The notes below the pieces were generated by a model. It was not told the DNA's origin. It was given only the letters and a program-made list of their open reading frames with translations, and made no database searches. The position numbers and the translations under genes were made by a program. Positions 23,243-35,506 of a stretch of DNA of 64,000 nt are shown piece after piece. The stretch's first letter is position 1. Each line of letters starts with the position of its first letter. The DNA comes from Macrotrachela quadricornifera (Eukaryota > Rotifera > Eurotatoria > Philodinida > Philodinidae), in contig JAJEKB010021607.1 in NCBI GenBank assembly GCA_022393335.1, positions 92,338-156,337 of the forward strand, read 5' to 3'.

Positions 23243-24869
23243 AATATCATTTATGATACAAAATGTAACTGAGTGTATATGTGATAAGTCATTTCAGAAT
23301 TTGGTTAAGCTTATAAAATATAATTTTGGATGTTTAGAACGATAGTGTGCAGTAGTTTAAACAGTGAATTATTGATATTTATTTTTATTTTATCTAAGGT
23401 TTTAATTCTGGTTAGAAACTAAATTATTAATATAGATGGTGGATAGAAATAATAGGCTCACTTCATATAAATGCTACGAGCCCATCAAACAAAAAGATCA
23501 TGCTTTACAAGATTACAAACGATGCTTTTCTCTTTTCATCAATTCAATTAGAACATATGAATTCACTTAATACGGATGGACGATTCCTTAAATAGTGAAG
23601 CCGATGCTGACATGATTCCGATTTTCATGAATGCAAAAAGTAGAATCGATAAAACTGTTATGGACATTAGAATAATACTTCTTTAGTTTTTTATTAATTC
23701 AATTTGAATTTTTAAATTCCTTATTGACTAATTCCACAAACGTGTTCACACTTTTATATCCGTCTGAGCATAATTAAATTGAAAAATATTTCTGCATTTT
23801 CCTAAATGATTATCATTCGCTCTAATAAGTTACCATTTTATATTAATTATTTATCATTACACTAAATCAATTATCAATTAATTAAGTTATTGATCATGAG
23901 ATATTTTTTTTTGGTACTTCAGTTAGATTATTGTTATTGAAGTTTTTTATTGGTAAAAAATGCATTTGTTTATTGATATATTTTTATTGATCAATTGAAT
24001 ATCAGTCATTTTAAAATATCCGATTCAAGAATGAATCTTCTAAACTGTCTTTTGATTCGTCTATCCAATTAAGTCTTCTAATATATTGAGGTTTTATTTA
24101 GATCCTGAAAAATTCAAAATTTTCAAAAAACTAAATTTTCAATTGGTAAATGTTAAAACTATGTCTTTATCGAGGAAATCAAATGTTACCCTAGTAGAAC
24201 TTCTTGTAGAATGCACATGAAAAACATGAATACATTGAGCAAGAATGTCACGCACTATGGACATATTTTGAGACAAGACTTGCGATGTTTCAGTGAGTTC
24301 AAGTTCTTGAACTTCTTTTTCTGTCACTTGATTCATGTTCATGCGCTGGAATTTTCATTCAAATGTTTATGTTATAAGAGAACGTTTTCAAATTTTTCCA
24401 ATTTTACGTTCAAAATAATTCAATTTTTCATAAAAACTCATAACTGCATTTTTTTGTAACTCATGTAAACTTTCAAGCGTTTGTCTTGAGCAAGAAAGTC
24501 ATGCGATATGGACACATCTTGAGGTTTGTCAAGGGTGAAGAATGAATAAAAACAAGTTCGACTAGAATAATCTTGTCAACAGTGAAAGCAAGCAATAATA
24601 CGATTAGAAGATATTGTATGTGGAGATTTTATATCAATAATCAGTTTACTTTTGCATATTTCGACCACTTATAGATAGTTTATTCACTACAAACATGTTT
24701 AATATTTATTTGATTGTCGTCAGTATGGCTTATTTTCTATAATGAGTTGATTTAAAGACAAATAAATATTATTTCATATGTAATATATTTGTTTCATATG
24801 TTACAGTTTATTATCTATTCGTAAATAATCTTTACAAACAAAAAAACAAGTTCATAAAAACATTCTCTT
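23243..24869. other. Intergenic, downstream of the NCOA5-like gene
   Basis: No gene seen. A diverged ~48-bp direct repeat (TTGAGCAAGAAtGTCacGC type) occurs at 24232-24280 and 24483-24530. The minus-strand frame 24139-24342 across the first copy has no domain. Confidence 0.35.
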
Positions 24870-27800
24870 TTATTTTCTAATTTGTTGTTGTTGTGTATTT
24901 ATTTGTTGACTAACAAGTGAAGGTGTTGCTGTTGGCTGTACATTGAATTGTGAATATGCTTGAAATATTGCAGCTGCTGTATTGGCTGCTGTTGAATTTA
25001 ATGGTGGTTGATAAATAGTTTGTGATGGAATTTGATAACAATATTGAGAAGATTGAGAAACAAAATTAGGAACTGTTACTGATGTAGTTGGTTTTAAAGT
25101 AGAATTAAGTGGTAAAGACGGAGTTACCGAATTATAAGATGAAAAATTTGGTGCAGTAAATGAATTTACAGACCCAGCTGTCGATACTGATGATGATGCT
25201 GTATAATTAAATGGAGGTGGTACAACAGGTATTGCTTCAACTTTTGGATATGAGAAAGAGAGTTGTGTCTTTTGTTGTTGTTGTTGAACATATTCTTTTG
25301 CCGCTTCTTTGGCATTGTTTGTTGGTTGTGAAACAGTTGTATTTTCAATTTTAACTATATTAGATAATTTATCCATAGCATTCTTTGGTATAACAGATTG
25401 TAAAGTTGTTTCTCCAGTGCAAGAATTTGGTTTAACTATATTTGTTGATAGTATTTGTCGAATTTGTTCAGCAATTGATGATGATACTTCTGCTGAAGAA
25501 GATGATGATTTTCCAGGTGATGGATCTGAGGTTGAAACCGGTCTTGTATCCGATAAAATGCCAGAGCCTTTTCAGAAAAGAAGATATCCATACCAATGGA
25601 ATAAATGAGTAAACCAGTAAGTCCAGAGTCCCATTCATACAAACTCAGAAGAAATACGCAGAGATTTTCGTCAAAACTCATTTTATGCCAGTCAATCAAC
25701 ATAAGTTTAGTTTTGTTGTCAACAAGCAACAAAATATATTTTATCTCAATTCTCTATTCTGACGAAAATTTTTCTCTTGATATAATGCAAATCTGATCTC
25801 TTTTTCATTACCGAGGATAATTGAATATTATTATTCTGAGATGAATTACAAGATATGTAAAATGAGTATCAATAAAAAATATTTCTATTATGGAAAAACT
25901 AACTTTAAAAATTCTATAAATAAAAAATAAAAAAATCAAAGCACCTGTTTGATGATTAAATCTTGTCATTGTTGCATATTGAGCAGGTAATGGTGGTAAT
26001 GTACCTGGAGGTAACGTTAACATTTTAGCTTTTTTTTCAAGTAAATAAACAAGTACACGATCTATTTCTTCTAATGTTAATTGTCTACCATCAGCCAATA
26101 AACATAATAACATTGATAATGGTAATTTATCACCAAGATTTAATATTGGTGGATTTATTTCTTGTTGAGAATGATTACTTGATTGACGAAGATAGTCATA
26201 AGATGGAATGGGTTCGGAATAAATAATTGATTCATTATTTTGACGATATGAATTTACTTCTTCATTATGAACATGTTCTTTATAAGACATAAAATTAGTT
26301 ATTATTATATGAATACCATCTTCCAAGGTTAAATTACGATGTTCTAAAATAAATATAATTCAATAAAAGAGTCAAGTATTTTTCAAATAACTCTGGAAAA
26401 GAGATTTCTAGAAAAGTATTCTATTAGAAAGGATTATTGTATGTGTTATTTGCCAAGATTTATAGAATTTTCGCTGTTTCGTTACTACATATTCTACTCA
26501 ATATATTGTTGACAGATACTTTACTAGGAAATTAGTGAAATATTCTTTTTGTAAAATTTAAAGTAAAATTGCAGTTAATAATTGTGTTAACAGTAGTATG
26601 CTAATGTTACTTATATGTCAAAAAAAGCTGATCCTATATGTTGAAAAGTAAACCTCTAGAATATGCGGAAGAACTTCATTTTTAAAACGTTCTAATATTC
26701 AATAATGTGTCTAATTAAAAAATTAGCGTTAAGTTTTATAAGAATAATACACATTCCAAATTCATTTACTTTTTAGTAATTGTTCACACCGACTTAATTG
26801 TACGTATCTACTATTTTCATCAATTTTTAGTTTTGCAGTATTATTTTAATAGTATGTGAATAAATGAATAAAAACATTTAGATGTTTAATTGTTCAGACT
26901 GACAATATTTTAAAGAATCAAACAAATTGAATATTCTTACCTTCTGTTTGTCCATATAGAATATGAAAAGAAGCTGTACGTCGTTCTTCATGCATAGGCA
27001 TTGCAATAATTCCATATAAACATTGTAAACGAGTAGCATTTTCAATAGCTTCAGTTAATGTATAATCTTCACGAAGAAATACTATTGATGTTACAAGATC
27101 ATGAGATCTAAGACGAGATTCAATTTCTTCTGCATAACTTCTACAATACATATACAATTTTTTTTTCTGTTTCTATTTAATTATAATAAATAATAAAACC
27201 TTTGTCGAATATTAACAATAATTATTTGACAATCAACTAATTCATTTGGATTTTTAGGTCCAGTTAAAATTGAATATGGTATTTGATGATTTCGAGATAT
27301 TGAATCATTAGAAGATCGACGAGAATCAGGTTTTGATAATAAATTATATGTTTGATCATCAATTTCTAATCCAGTTCGATTACTAAAAAAAATTGAAGTT
27401 TATTTTGTTTTACTTTCTTTTTTAAGAAAATGTTTTAAGATACTTTTGATGATTGAAATTTGATCTATCATGTGTTGAAAATCTTTTTCGAGATGATTCA
27501 TAATTTGATGAATATCGATGAGAAGTTCTTTCATAATTTCTTAATTGTAATTAAATTTATTTTATTTATAAAATAAAAAAAAAACAAATATAAATATATT
27601 ACATTTTTGAAGATCTATCTGTTGTTGATGATGATGATTTAATACTTGATGAACGTGCATCTCTTGCTGGTAAAACATCTAAATTCATTTCAAAAATATC
27701 TATTAGTTTTTCTTTAAATCTGTTTTTTTTCTTACCAAGTTTATTTCCTTTTAATATCAAAGGTATATGTGCTTCTTTGATTAAATTTTTTGCATCTTCA

Positions 27801-28181
27801 ATTCGATTATATTGCACAAATATATGATCTTTAAATGCTCGTATATCTAAAATTTTGAATAAAACAAAATTAATGAAGAAACTAAAACGAAAATGTACGA
27901 ACCTGAAACTTTGCCGAATGGTTTAAAAAAATTCAATAATTCTTCATCAGTAACTTTTTCAGTTGGAACATTTCCAACATAAACTTTTGCATCAATATTT
28001 TCTCTTAAAAGAAAAAAGAAATTTACTATATTAAAAATATATATATAAATGATGAGAAAATTTACATTTCAAGATGTGATCGTTTTCGACTATATCGTTC
28101 ATGAGCATCTTTACTATTTCGATGATTTTGAGATAAAGATGTATTTGACGATTTATCATGATCTCTATGAGATTCTGACAT
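24870..28181 (-). CDS. NCOA5-like: NCOA5-like RNA-binding nuclear receptor coactivator, complete
   Basis: Eight exons join in frame to 678 residues: 28066-28181, 27903-28003, 27603-27846, 27444-27539, 27200-27382, 26941-27140, 25945-26343 and 24870-25567. Exons 2-3 encode an RRM-type fold (KVYVGNVPTEKVTDEELLNF, then DIRAFKDHIFVQYNRIEDA). Exons 5-6 encode the anticodon-binding-like domain typical of NCOA5 (CQIIIVNIRQ, then SYAEEIESRLRSHDLVTSIV and RRTASFHILYGQTEGEHRNL). The C terminus is Q/S/T/P-rich and low-complexity, as expected of a coactivator tail. In vertebrates this protein acts in the nucleus on nuclear-receptor transcription. The start is the only ATG opening exon 1. A partial duplicate lies at 41.2-43.3 kb and an exon-1 scrap at 31.1 kb. 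The next gene upstream, in the same orientation, is a GT10 remnant, as in the duplicate. Confidence 0.85.
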
Positions 28182-28439
28182 TCTTTATTTGAATTTAATT
28201 ACAGAATATAGAAACAATCATCTCATCAATGTATATTATATTTAATCTATTGGAGAATTATTTTTACAAATGAATTTGTCTTTCAAATGCATAAATATGT
28301 TTATTTGATGCACTGTAGAGAAATGATAAAGAAATTCTATTGGTTAGAGAAAAAAGATTTATTTGAATGTTATGTCATTGATTAAATGTTCTTTAAGAAT
28401 GTTCCATCTCTTTCATTATTATAAAAAAAGAAACGAAAT

Positions 28440-28640
28440 TATCTGAATTCTATTTCAATCGATGTTTGATTAAATTTTTTATCAAACAAAATAAACAATA
28501 ATATGCTCTTATATTTTTTGTTAGATGTATAACCATTTTAATAAAATTTGGTCTAAATTTTTTTTTATTTCTCCATACATCATTTAATCGTAAGAAAAAT
28601 CTCATCAAATTACTTATAATGAAGTTATTCTCAAATGTTG
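28440..28640 (-). pseudogene. GT10 fucosyltransferase remnant (first copy of the NCOA5-GT10 pair)
   Basis: The minus frame carries WRNKKKFRPNFIKMV and then jumps to NIRAYYCLFCLIKNLIKHRL. These match WRNEKQLRPSFIKMV of the GT10 genes and the sequence beyond their 3' end. The ~45 codons between them (EEANKHS..., CLLCDMAYRHDDG) are deleted, and everything upstream is lost. It sits immediately 5' of the NCOA5-like gene, at the same relative position as the GT10 genes at 31.5 and 43.6 kb. The flanking spacer 28182-28440 is also homologous but more diverged than the other two copies are from each other. Confidence 0.75.
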
Positions 28641-31020
28641 TATTGAATATCGTGCTATTGAGGAAAGTTTCATGTTTCATATATTAGTTTTCTCTGATTA
28701 TAGAAATTAATGCATCAGGAAATCCATAAGTTTCTGGTTAACTTCAAAATATGAGTAAAGCTAAGCATTCTCTGATGTGAAGTAGTATAGTTTGATTCAT
28801 ACAGAATAATGTTCGTGAACCTGACAGATTTTTCAAAGTTTGAAAAGTTTTTAACTTGATAGCTTTTCAATCTATAAACTATTTTTAAAATCTTAAATGT
28901 AAAAATAATACCTGAAACAAATATTCAAAAATAAGAATTTCATAAGACCCAATTAGAAAAAAACAACAAATAAAAACACTTTTATTTAGATCTTATTAAC
29001 AATTAAATTTTTTTATGTCGTTCTTATGAATTCATATAATCTAAAATAAATCAAGAGTCATTTTAAGACTTTTATCAAGGACAAATTTTTTTAAAATTAA
29101 TATGCTCTCTAAATATAGATCTCATTCAATTATTGTTTATGAAAATATTCTATTTCTTGATAGTTAATAAAATAAATTTAAAATCAATAGAAAACTTTTC
29201 TTTCGTTTTTAATATGGTGCGAAGCACAACATTCATGTAATCCTGCACGAGTTATTTTTTTTTTTTCTTTCTTACGTACTTGCCGTACGTATTAAAATGT
29301 GTCATTCTGTATCGCGATGATCTCACGAATGAAAAGTCAGAAAATATTCGTTCAAATGCAAGCTAGAAGTATCGACACCAAATTCCTGAGATCCGTTTTT
29401 TGGATGTTGCGTAGGAGATTGTGTTTATTTACAGAAATTCGGACAAAAAGAGAAATTTGAATATTTTTTATATTGAGATAATTAAAATAGGAAAAGTTAG
29501 GCACCATTGTTATATTTATAAATATAATGACAACAGATTTTTATTTAGTGGAAATGAAATGAAAAATTTATTCGTTTTTATTGAATTATTTTTCTTCTTA
29601 ATAAACACATCGAGAACAATGGAAATATGTAATATCTTAGTGTGATAAATTGAAAAAACCTTATAAAGATAACTATTTATATTGTAAAACTTGTAAATTT
29701 TATAAGAAATAATTGATGAGTGATGTTATCGTCAATGACTTATAAATATACAAAAAATTAGTAGTTTGATTAATTGTAAGTTGTTTTTATTGTGGATAAG
29801 TAAAGAATAATATTTAGAAAATCTTGAAAATTAGGCAAAAAAACGATCAATTCATGTATTTCAATTATTGATTTAAAATTACAAATTTGTAAAGACATGT
29901 GCCATTTAAAAAAAATATCTCTAATCTATTTAATTAATCTTGACGATCATCAAATCCTTTTTTCTGAAAATATTGATTGCAAAATAACACTAGGTGAATG
30001 AATAAGTTTGAAAATTGAAACATTTCGATTCAACAGAAAAAAACTCATTGATTTATACAAACTATCATGTGGATGAAATAATTGGTTACAAACGCTGTTT
30101 CAATTTCGCTATTTTAGATTCTTGATGTCTTTTTCCAACAAACAAATACAACTTACTCTTTCAATATAGATTTATAACGAAACAGAATCAATCATATTGA
30201 ATAGAGAATATTCTCAAAACAGAAATGTTCATACTAAACTTTACTAATCACTATTTGATTATTCCTAATCATATATTTCTTAGAATTCGTGCTTCGTACC
30301 GTATTTCACAATCGAATTAATTTCGAATACCATCTAGTAATTATCTCAAAGCAAAAAAAAAACTGAAATTTGAAAAACTCGTCTTTTTTTGACGTTTTCT
30401 GTGAATAAACTAAAGTCTTTATTTAGAAACGAATTTTGAATAGTATAAATTTGGTCTTTATATTTTCATACAGCGTTTGAATCATAATATTCTGACTTTC
30501 GGTTTTCGAGATCATAGTCATAGAAATTTTAACATTTTTCTAATATCGTGTCATTTATCGTTTCTCAAGACCTTTCGTTAATATTTCCCTGTTACTAATA
30601 AACAATCGTGATTCGTTGATACGTCTGAGAAATTTTTATAAGGGTTGTCCGAAGGGTAATCGAGAATGAGGAATTCAAGACTGAAGTCAGTTTTCTAAAA
30701 TTTTTTTGAAGTTCAATTTTTTAAATAAACGACAAATTTTTAACAAAAAAAATTTGCTTTTATAAAGTTTGATCAAAGACAGTTGAGGTCGTAGAATTCG
30801 TATCTGACTTCGGCTTTTTTAATTTTATAAACGAATGGCTTGACAGTAGTTTAGAAACACGATTTCTACGAGAAGGAGACGAGCGAATCTTTAGACGAGC
30901 AAGAATCTTTTTTTCTTTCCTCTCAAAAGAAACCTTGTCTGAACATCATGATTTAATAGAATCTTGACTGATAATCAAGAAAATCAAGAATCTGGAAAGA
31001 TCGAGGACAAGATCGTCGAT
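28641..31020. other. 2.4-kb unrelated DNA between duplicated segments
   Basis: This stretch separates the first GT10 remnant from the second NCOA5 exon-1 scrap. No gene is recognised. The frame at 29421-29645 is short and unsupported. It contains a small palindrome around 29274-29291 (ACGTACTTGCCGTACGT). It may be an insertion or what is left of deleted genes. Confidence 0.35.
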
Positions 31021-31127
31021 TAGTGTGTGATCCTCTATCATATGATCCGAATAATAGTATATTTTATTCTTACAATAGATAAAAAACATTAATGGGATAC
31101 CCTACCATTGAGCACGCCCATATAAGT
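31021..31127. repeat. Solo arm of the GPCR-intron foldback family
   Basis: This ~105-bp segment (GTGTGATCCTCTATCATATG ... ACATTAATGGGATACCC ... TTGAGCACGCCCATATAAG) matches the right arm of the 5.1-5.5 kb element from GATCCTCT to the outer CAATCCCAT end, with scattered differences. The other arm is missing. It lies directly at the junction where homology to the NCOA5-GT10 unit resumes. Confidence 0.6.
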
Positions 31128-31215
31128 GATGAGTAAATTTACATTTCAAGATGTGATCGTTTTCGATTATATCATTTATGAGCATCTTTACTATTTCGAT
31201 GATTCTGACATTCTT
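31128..31215 (-). pseudogene. NCOA5-like exon 1 remnant
   Basis: The minus strand retains the exon-1 end and its donor (sequence corresponding to KDAHERYSRKRSHLE, mutated) and the ATG-side end (GAATGTCAGAATC), but the ~45 bp between them is deleted. It shows that the GT10 gene at 31.5 kb once had its own NCOA5 partner. Confidence 0.7.
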
Positions 31216-31478
31216 TATTTGAATTCAATTACAGAATATAGAAAAAATCATCTTATCAATGTATATTATATTTAATCTATTTTAGAATAATTTTTACAAA
31301 TGAATTTATCATTGAAATGCATAAGTGTGTTTACTAGATGTACTGTAGAGAAATGATAAAGAAATTCTGTTGGTTAGAGAAAGAAGATTTATTTAAATAT
31401 CATGTCATTGATTAATGTTCTTTGAGAACGTTCTATCTCTTTCAGTATTATAAAAAAAGAAACGAAATTATCTGGATT

Positions 31479-33529
31479 TTATTTGAATCGATGTTTGATT
31501 AAAATTTTTATCAAACAAAATAAACAATAATATGCTCTTATATTTTTGTAAAATGTAGATAAAAACAAAAGGTTTATTAAACTAACGAAGAAAATGTCAT
31601 GATTAAATGGATTATTAGCTGCTAATAATTTTCGTTTAATTGTTCCATCATCATGTCGATAAGCCATATCACATAACAAACATTCAACTGAATGTTTATT
31701 TGCTTCTTCAAAATATTTAACCATTTTAATAAAACTTGGTCTTAATTGTTTTTCATTTCTCCATTGATGATATTGAATATAAAGATTTTGATTTTGTATA
31801 ATATTATGAATAAATTTAGCCACATCATTTACTGATGTAAATTGTCGTAAATGAATAATACATGAATAATTATAACATGGAAGCCATTCATCAACATTAG
31901 GTGCACCTAAATAAATTGGAACACTTCCAGCAGCTAATGGTTGCCACAATTTCTCAGTAACATAATCATATTCTAAACTATTTTCAATAGCAATAGTAAA
32001 AAGATATTCACTAGCAAGAGATGTTTTTTCTTGAGCATATTTTTTAGGATCAGATACATTTGAAGATGCAGTCCAATTAGAATTTTCACATTTTCCACGA
32101 ACATCAATATGAATATAACGCATTAATTCAAGCACATATCTAGTACGATTTGATGGTGTATCACAATTACTATTCATCCAGAGAATAGGTGCTCGATCTA
32201 AATAATGAATTTTATTAGATAAATATTGATATATTAAAAAATTTTGTCAGATAAACTATTTCACTATTACGAAGAGTAAATGGTAAAAGATATTCCAGAG
32301 GTATTTTCAAAAATAAATACGAAGTCACTCACAAATAAACATAGGAATATAAGTTTCGCTAATAAAAAGTTCAAAATAAATTATTTTTATAAAGATTGAT
32401 AAATTTGACAAACCTTGCTGACAGATTGAGATTTATATCGTCTATAATTTCTATTTCATTAGAATACATGAATTTTATATTTACTTTTTCAATACATCTT
32501 GTTATCATCCTTCGAATGTAACGATTTTCAACAATGGATCATCTATTCGGATGCTATAGAATATTTCTATATATTGGTTTATCTTTCAATTTTACATTGA
32601 TATCAATCTCAATTATTAGATTTTAAGCTTCTGATTATAAATTTGATGATTGACAGTTGAGAACGCTAATTATATGAAATCATGATATCTTAGAAATCTG
32701 CATCTTTAAAAAAAATAATAATAAAACGAACCTTTATTTTTATTATCTAACACTTGTTTTATTGTTAATCGTCTATTAAATTTATTTGTTATTCTATCTA
32801 CATAATCAGGTAAATGTACATCCGTAATAAGATCAAATATTCGTCGATCATATCCAAGAGTAATGTCGAACAAAGATAAAAGTCGTTTCTTATCAACAAT
32901 AGAAGGATAATATCCTATTGATTCACCTTCTAATGTTAAACCCCATTTTGATATTTGTCTATCATAATATGGTGCTAATGCTTGACCATATAATTCTGTA
33001 GTTATTGTTGTATATGCTTCAGCACGTATAGATGGTTTTTGATAAGGATTTGAAAGTAATTCTAATGCTGAACTTTTTCGACATATCCAATCAGGTTCAA
33101 CTCCAACGGCTACTTTTCCACCTCGAAGACATTGAACTTTTTCAGTAAATTCATTAGTGAGATAAATAAGAGTACATGGAATCTTTGGACAATCTGGCCT
33201 ATTTTGTGCATGACAATAAGCATTAGCAATAGGAAGATAGTGAGAAGGAACTTCACATAATGTTTGATTACTACGACCACCAATAAGAATATAACACCAT
33301 AGAAGTAAATCAAATATATCCGAAAGATTAGTGTGCCCATATTAATAATAGAATTTTTTAGCACATTAGTTCAACGATAAAAGTTTCATTTATTGAACAA
33401 AATTGAAGTAAAATATCTGACTAAGTTGATCTTATATACATAATAATATACATGTTTTAACTATACTAATTACCTTACAGTTTGAATTGAATAAAAACTA
33501 GCAACAGATGATAATGATAAAAATTCCAT
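31479..33529 (-). CDS. Alpha-1,3-fucosyltransferase (GT10), copy B, with lesions
   Basis: The proposed exons are 33474-33529, 32732-33336 and 31479-32197, joining in phase to ~459 residues. The last exon carries the GT10 donor-binding signature: YLFTIAIENSLEYDYVTEKL followed by WQPLAAGSVPIYLGAPNVDE. Exon 2 has the acceptor half (FDITLGYDRRIFDLITDVHL). Such enzymes transfer GDP-fucose onto glycans in the Golgi. Exon 1 begins with ATG (33529). Two lesions are visible. The exon 2 acceptor reads TATGG|GCACAC where copy C has TATAG|GCACAC, so the AG is gone. A 1-nt difference after NNPFNH shifts the frame and adds ~34 residues in place of a short TFPSLV end. No clear transmembrane anchor is seen in exon 1. 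It may be non-functional or use a cryptic site. Confidence 0.7.
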
Positions 33530-34429
33530 GTTAGTTATCACTCATTTAATGAAGAAGTAGTAGAAGAAAAGAAAAGACTAAACTGAAATAGTCATTAGAG
33601 GTAACTTAGTAAAACAATTTAAAGACCATATAAACAGTAGGTAAACGGCTGAAATCAGAGGCATATACAACTGTTCTTCACTAGACGATAGTTGGAAAGA
33701 TGTGATTTGATTAAACGTTATGTGCGTATAACACTAGAAGGAAATTTGTTGGGGTCCAAATGGATTTCAGGTGGACGCAGTATTTCTAATAGAAATCTAA
33801 ATCAAAGTGTAAATGTACATTTTATTTTTGTGAGTGACGTGTACATGTACATTTTGCTTGCGACAAGCAAATGTATCAAAGTGTACACACTTGAAGGTTA
33901 ATTTAAAGTAAAGAAATCAAAAATAGAAGAATGTTCATGTTTTTCTTTCGTAAAAAATTAAAAACTGTATCAGATGAACAAATACATAACAAATAACCGG
34001 TGTACCAGAAAGAATGGCCCTCTCAGTATTCAATTGATATCACTATCAATTCTCATTTGTTTGGACTTCATTTTTTTTCTTCAAAAGATTCGTCTTGAGA
34101 TGCTCTACAAAATGGAGTAGTTTTCATTGATTTAAATAACATCAGTTATTTTATAAGATACGTTTCAAACGAACAGTCCAATATAAACAATTTTGAAAAC
34201 AATTTGGTTGGAGCGTACTTTAAAAAGTCATGAACATTATTTAAATAAATAAAAATACATATTTTTATAGAGCATATCAAGACGAATCTATTAAAAAAAG
34301 CTTGTCAGCGCAGTCTCTTTAGCACTAAAATATAGAACCCATATATCTTTGAAAAACCGAGTCTCAGCTAAATAAACATAGGAACAAATTTCTGTGTCAT
34401 GCCTGTCTGTAATGGACTGGTGTCTGTAA

Positions 34430-34502
34430 TGGGGAAAGAGGGGGGGGGGCTGTCTGTAATGGGTATGTTTGTAAGGGGGAAGCGGGGGAGCCGCAAACTT
34501 CG
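34430..34502 (+). repeat. G-rich tract with TGTCTGTAATGGGG repeats
   Basis: Four or five imperfect copies of TGTCTGTAATGGG, interspersed with G runs of up to 10, make a strand-asymmetric G-rich stretch. Several G-runs within 75 bp could form a quadruplex. It lies inside the 33.99-35.2 kb element. Confidence 0.6.
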
Positions 34503-34689
34503 ACTTAAAATTTACACTCACATTTTTCATATGTGAGTTCCACAAAATAATAAAGCTTGAACAAACGAATATCAACAGAGATACCATTGAAATACTGAGT
34601 GTCATTTTTCTTGGGAGCCTCGTCATTTTTCTTTATACAGGATGAATTCGCTTTTTCTCATTTCGTCTTCTTATTACTTGATATGTTTT

Positions 34690-34940
34690 ATGAAAAGAAA
34701 TACATTACAAGATGCAGCGTGAAAAGCTGTACGATTTACCAAGGACGATTATAGAAAGTTAAGGTAAGAAAATGATAAATTTATGTTGTACAAAAAAATG
34801 CATCATTGTCTCATTATCGAAATTTGACTGCTCAAAGTTTTGCCGATTTTGAAAAAAATAAGTGCAATTATGAAATAAGCGGTCTTATGAAAATTGTAAA
34901 GCTTTTCATGCTGCATCTTTTGGTGTATTTCATTTTTTTA
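34690..34940. mobile_element. MITE with GATGCAGCGTGAAAAGCT ends
   Basis: The left end 34694-34735 (ATTACAAGATGCAGCGTGAA then AAGCTGTACGATTTAC) and the right end 34885-34935 (inverted) bound a ~245-bp non-coding unit. It is the cleanest single copy of the family also seen at 17949-18392 and, diverged, at 13355-13590. Confidence 0.7.
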
Positions 34941-35423
34941 ATACAACGAAGTAAATGATAAAAAATTAGATAGAAAATATGGACATTCATTATGACCAAC
35001 TCATTACGTTTTATAAATTTTTGTGTCTGTAGTTTTCATCTTTTTTACAAATATATCTGAAACTGTTTAGGACCTAGTTAGATATAGTTTTATAAAGAAT
35101 TTCACGCGTTATCTTTTGATAAAAAAGAGTGTCTTGATTACAGGGATAATAAAGGAGAAATCTATAAAATAATGATAGAGCCGTTCTTTCTGGGACATCC
35201 GTTATAACAAGTGTAGTAATCTATACAACCCACGTAAAGTTCAATACAGTATAAAGAGCTGGATTAAAACAAGAATGTTTACATTTTTATTCATGAAAAT
35301 ATCAATCGATACTAAATAAACGATAAACAAAATGATAATTCTTATCAAACACATCCGTAAGAATATTTCATGTACGAAAATGCAAGATCATCTATCACAT
35401 AAAGACAAAAAAGAACTATGTAC

Positions 35424-35506
35424 TATTGGGTCGTCAACTAATTTTTGTCGTTCTTTGAGGGGGGGGGGTGCACACAGAACGACAAAAATTAGTTGACGAC
35501 CCAATA
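35424..35506. mobile_element. Minimal hairpin MITE with perfect 31-bp arms flanked by TA
   Basis: Arms 35424-35454 and 35476-35506 are perfect inverted copies (TTGGGTCGTCAACTAATTTT plus TGTCGTTCT inside TA). The 21-bp loop contains a G10 run. The arms start directly after TA on each side, as expected for a Tc1/mariner-mobilised unit. Perfect arms in a decayed neighbourhood suggest recent insertion. Confidence 0.7.

Larger units (their letters stand above)
33993..35205. mobile_element. Non-autonomous element with CCAGAAAGAATGGCCCTCTC ends
   Basis: The left end (ATAACCGGTGTACCAGAAAG, AATGGCCCTCTCAGTATT) and right end (from 35205: ATAACGGATGTCCCAGAAAG, AACGGCTCTATCATTATT) are inverted copies of about 40 bp. 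A weaker inner match follows (AAAAGAT-CG-TGA-AT-CTCTACAAAA). No coding sequence. Related ends occur at 37250/38160 and at 40332. Confidence 0.6.

Noticed and set aside
22939..23272. Three overlapping frames in the 23.0-23.2 kb island
   Set aside because: Same artefact of a stop-poor GC-rich repeat on both strands.
25166..25732. Alternative frames overlapping NCOA5-like exon 8
   Set aside because: Shadows of the Q/S/T-rich coding exon; only the frame continuing from exon 7 keeps the splice phase.
33110..33364. Hydrophobic 84-residue minus frame
   Set aside because: It is out of frame with GT10 exon 2, which is open across the same bases and clearly homologous to copy C.
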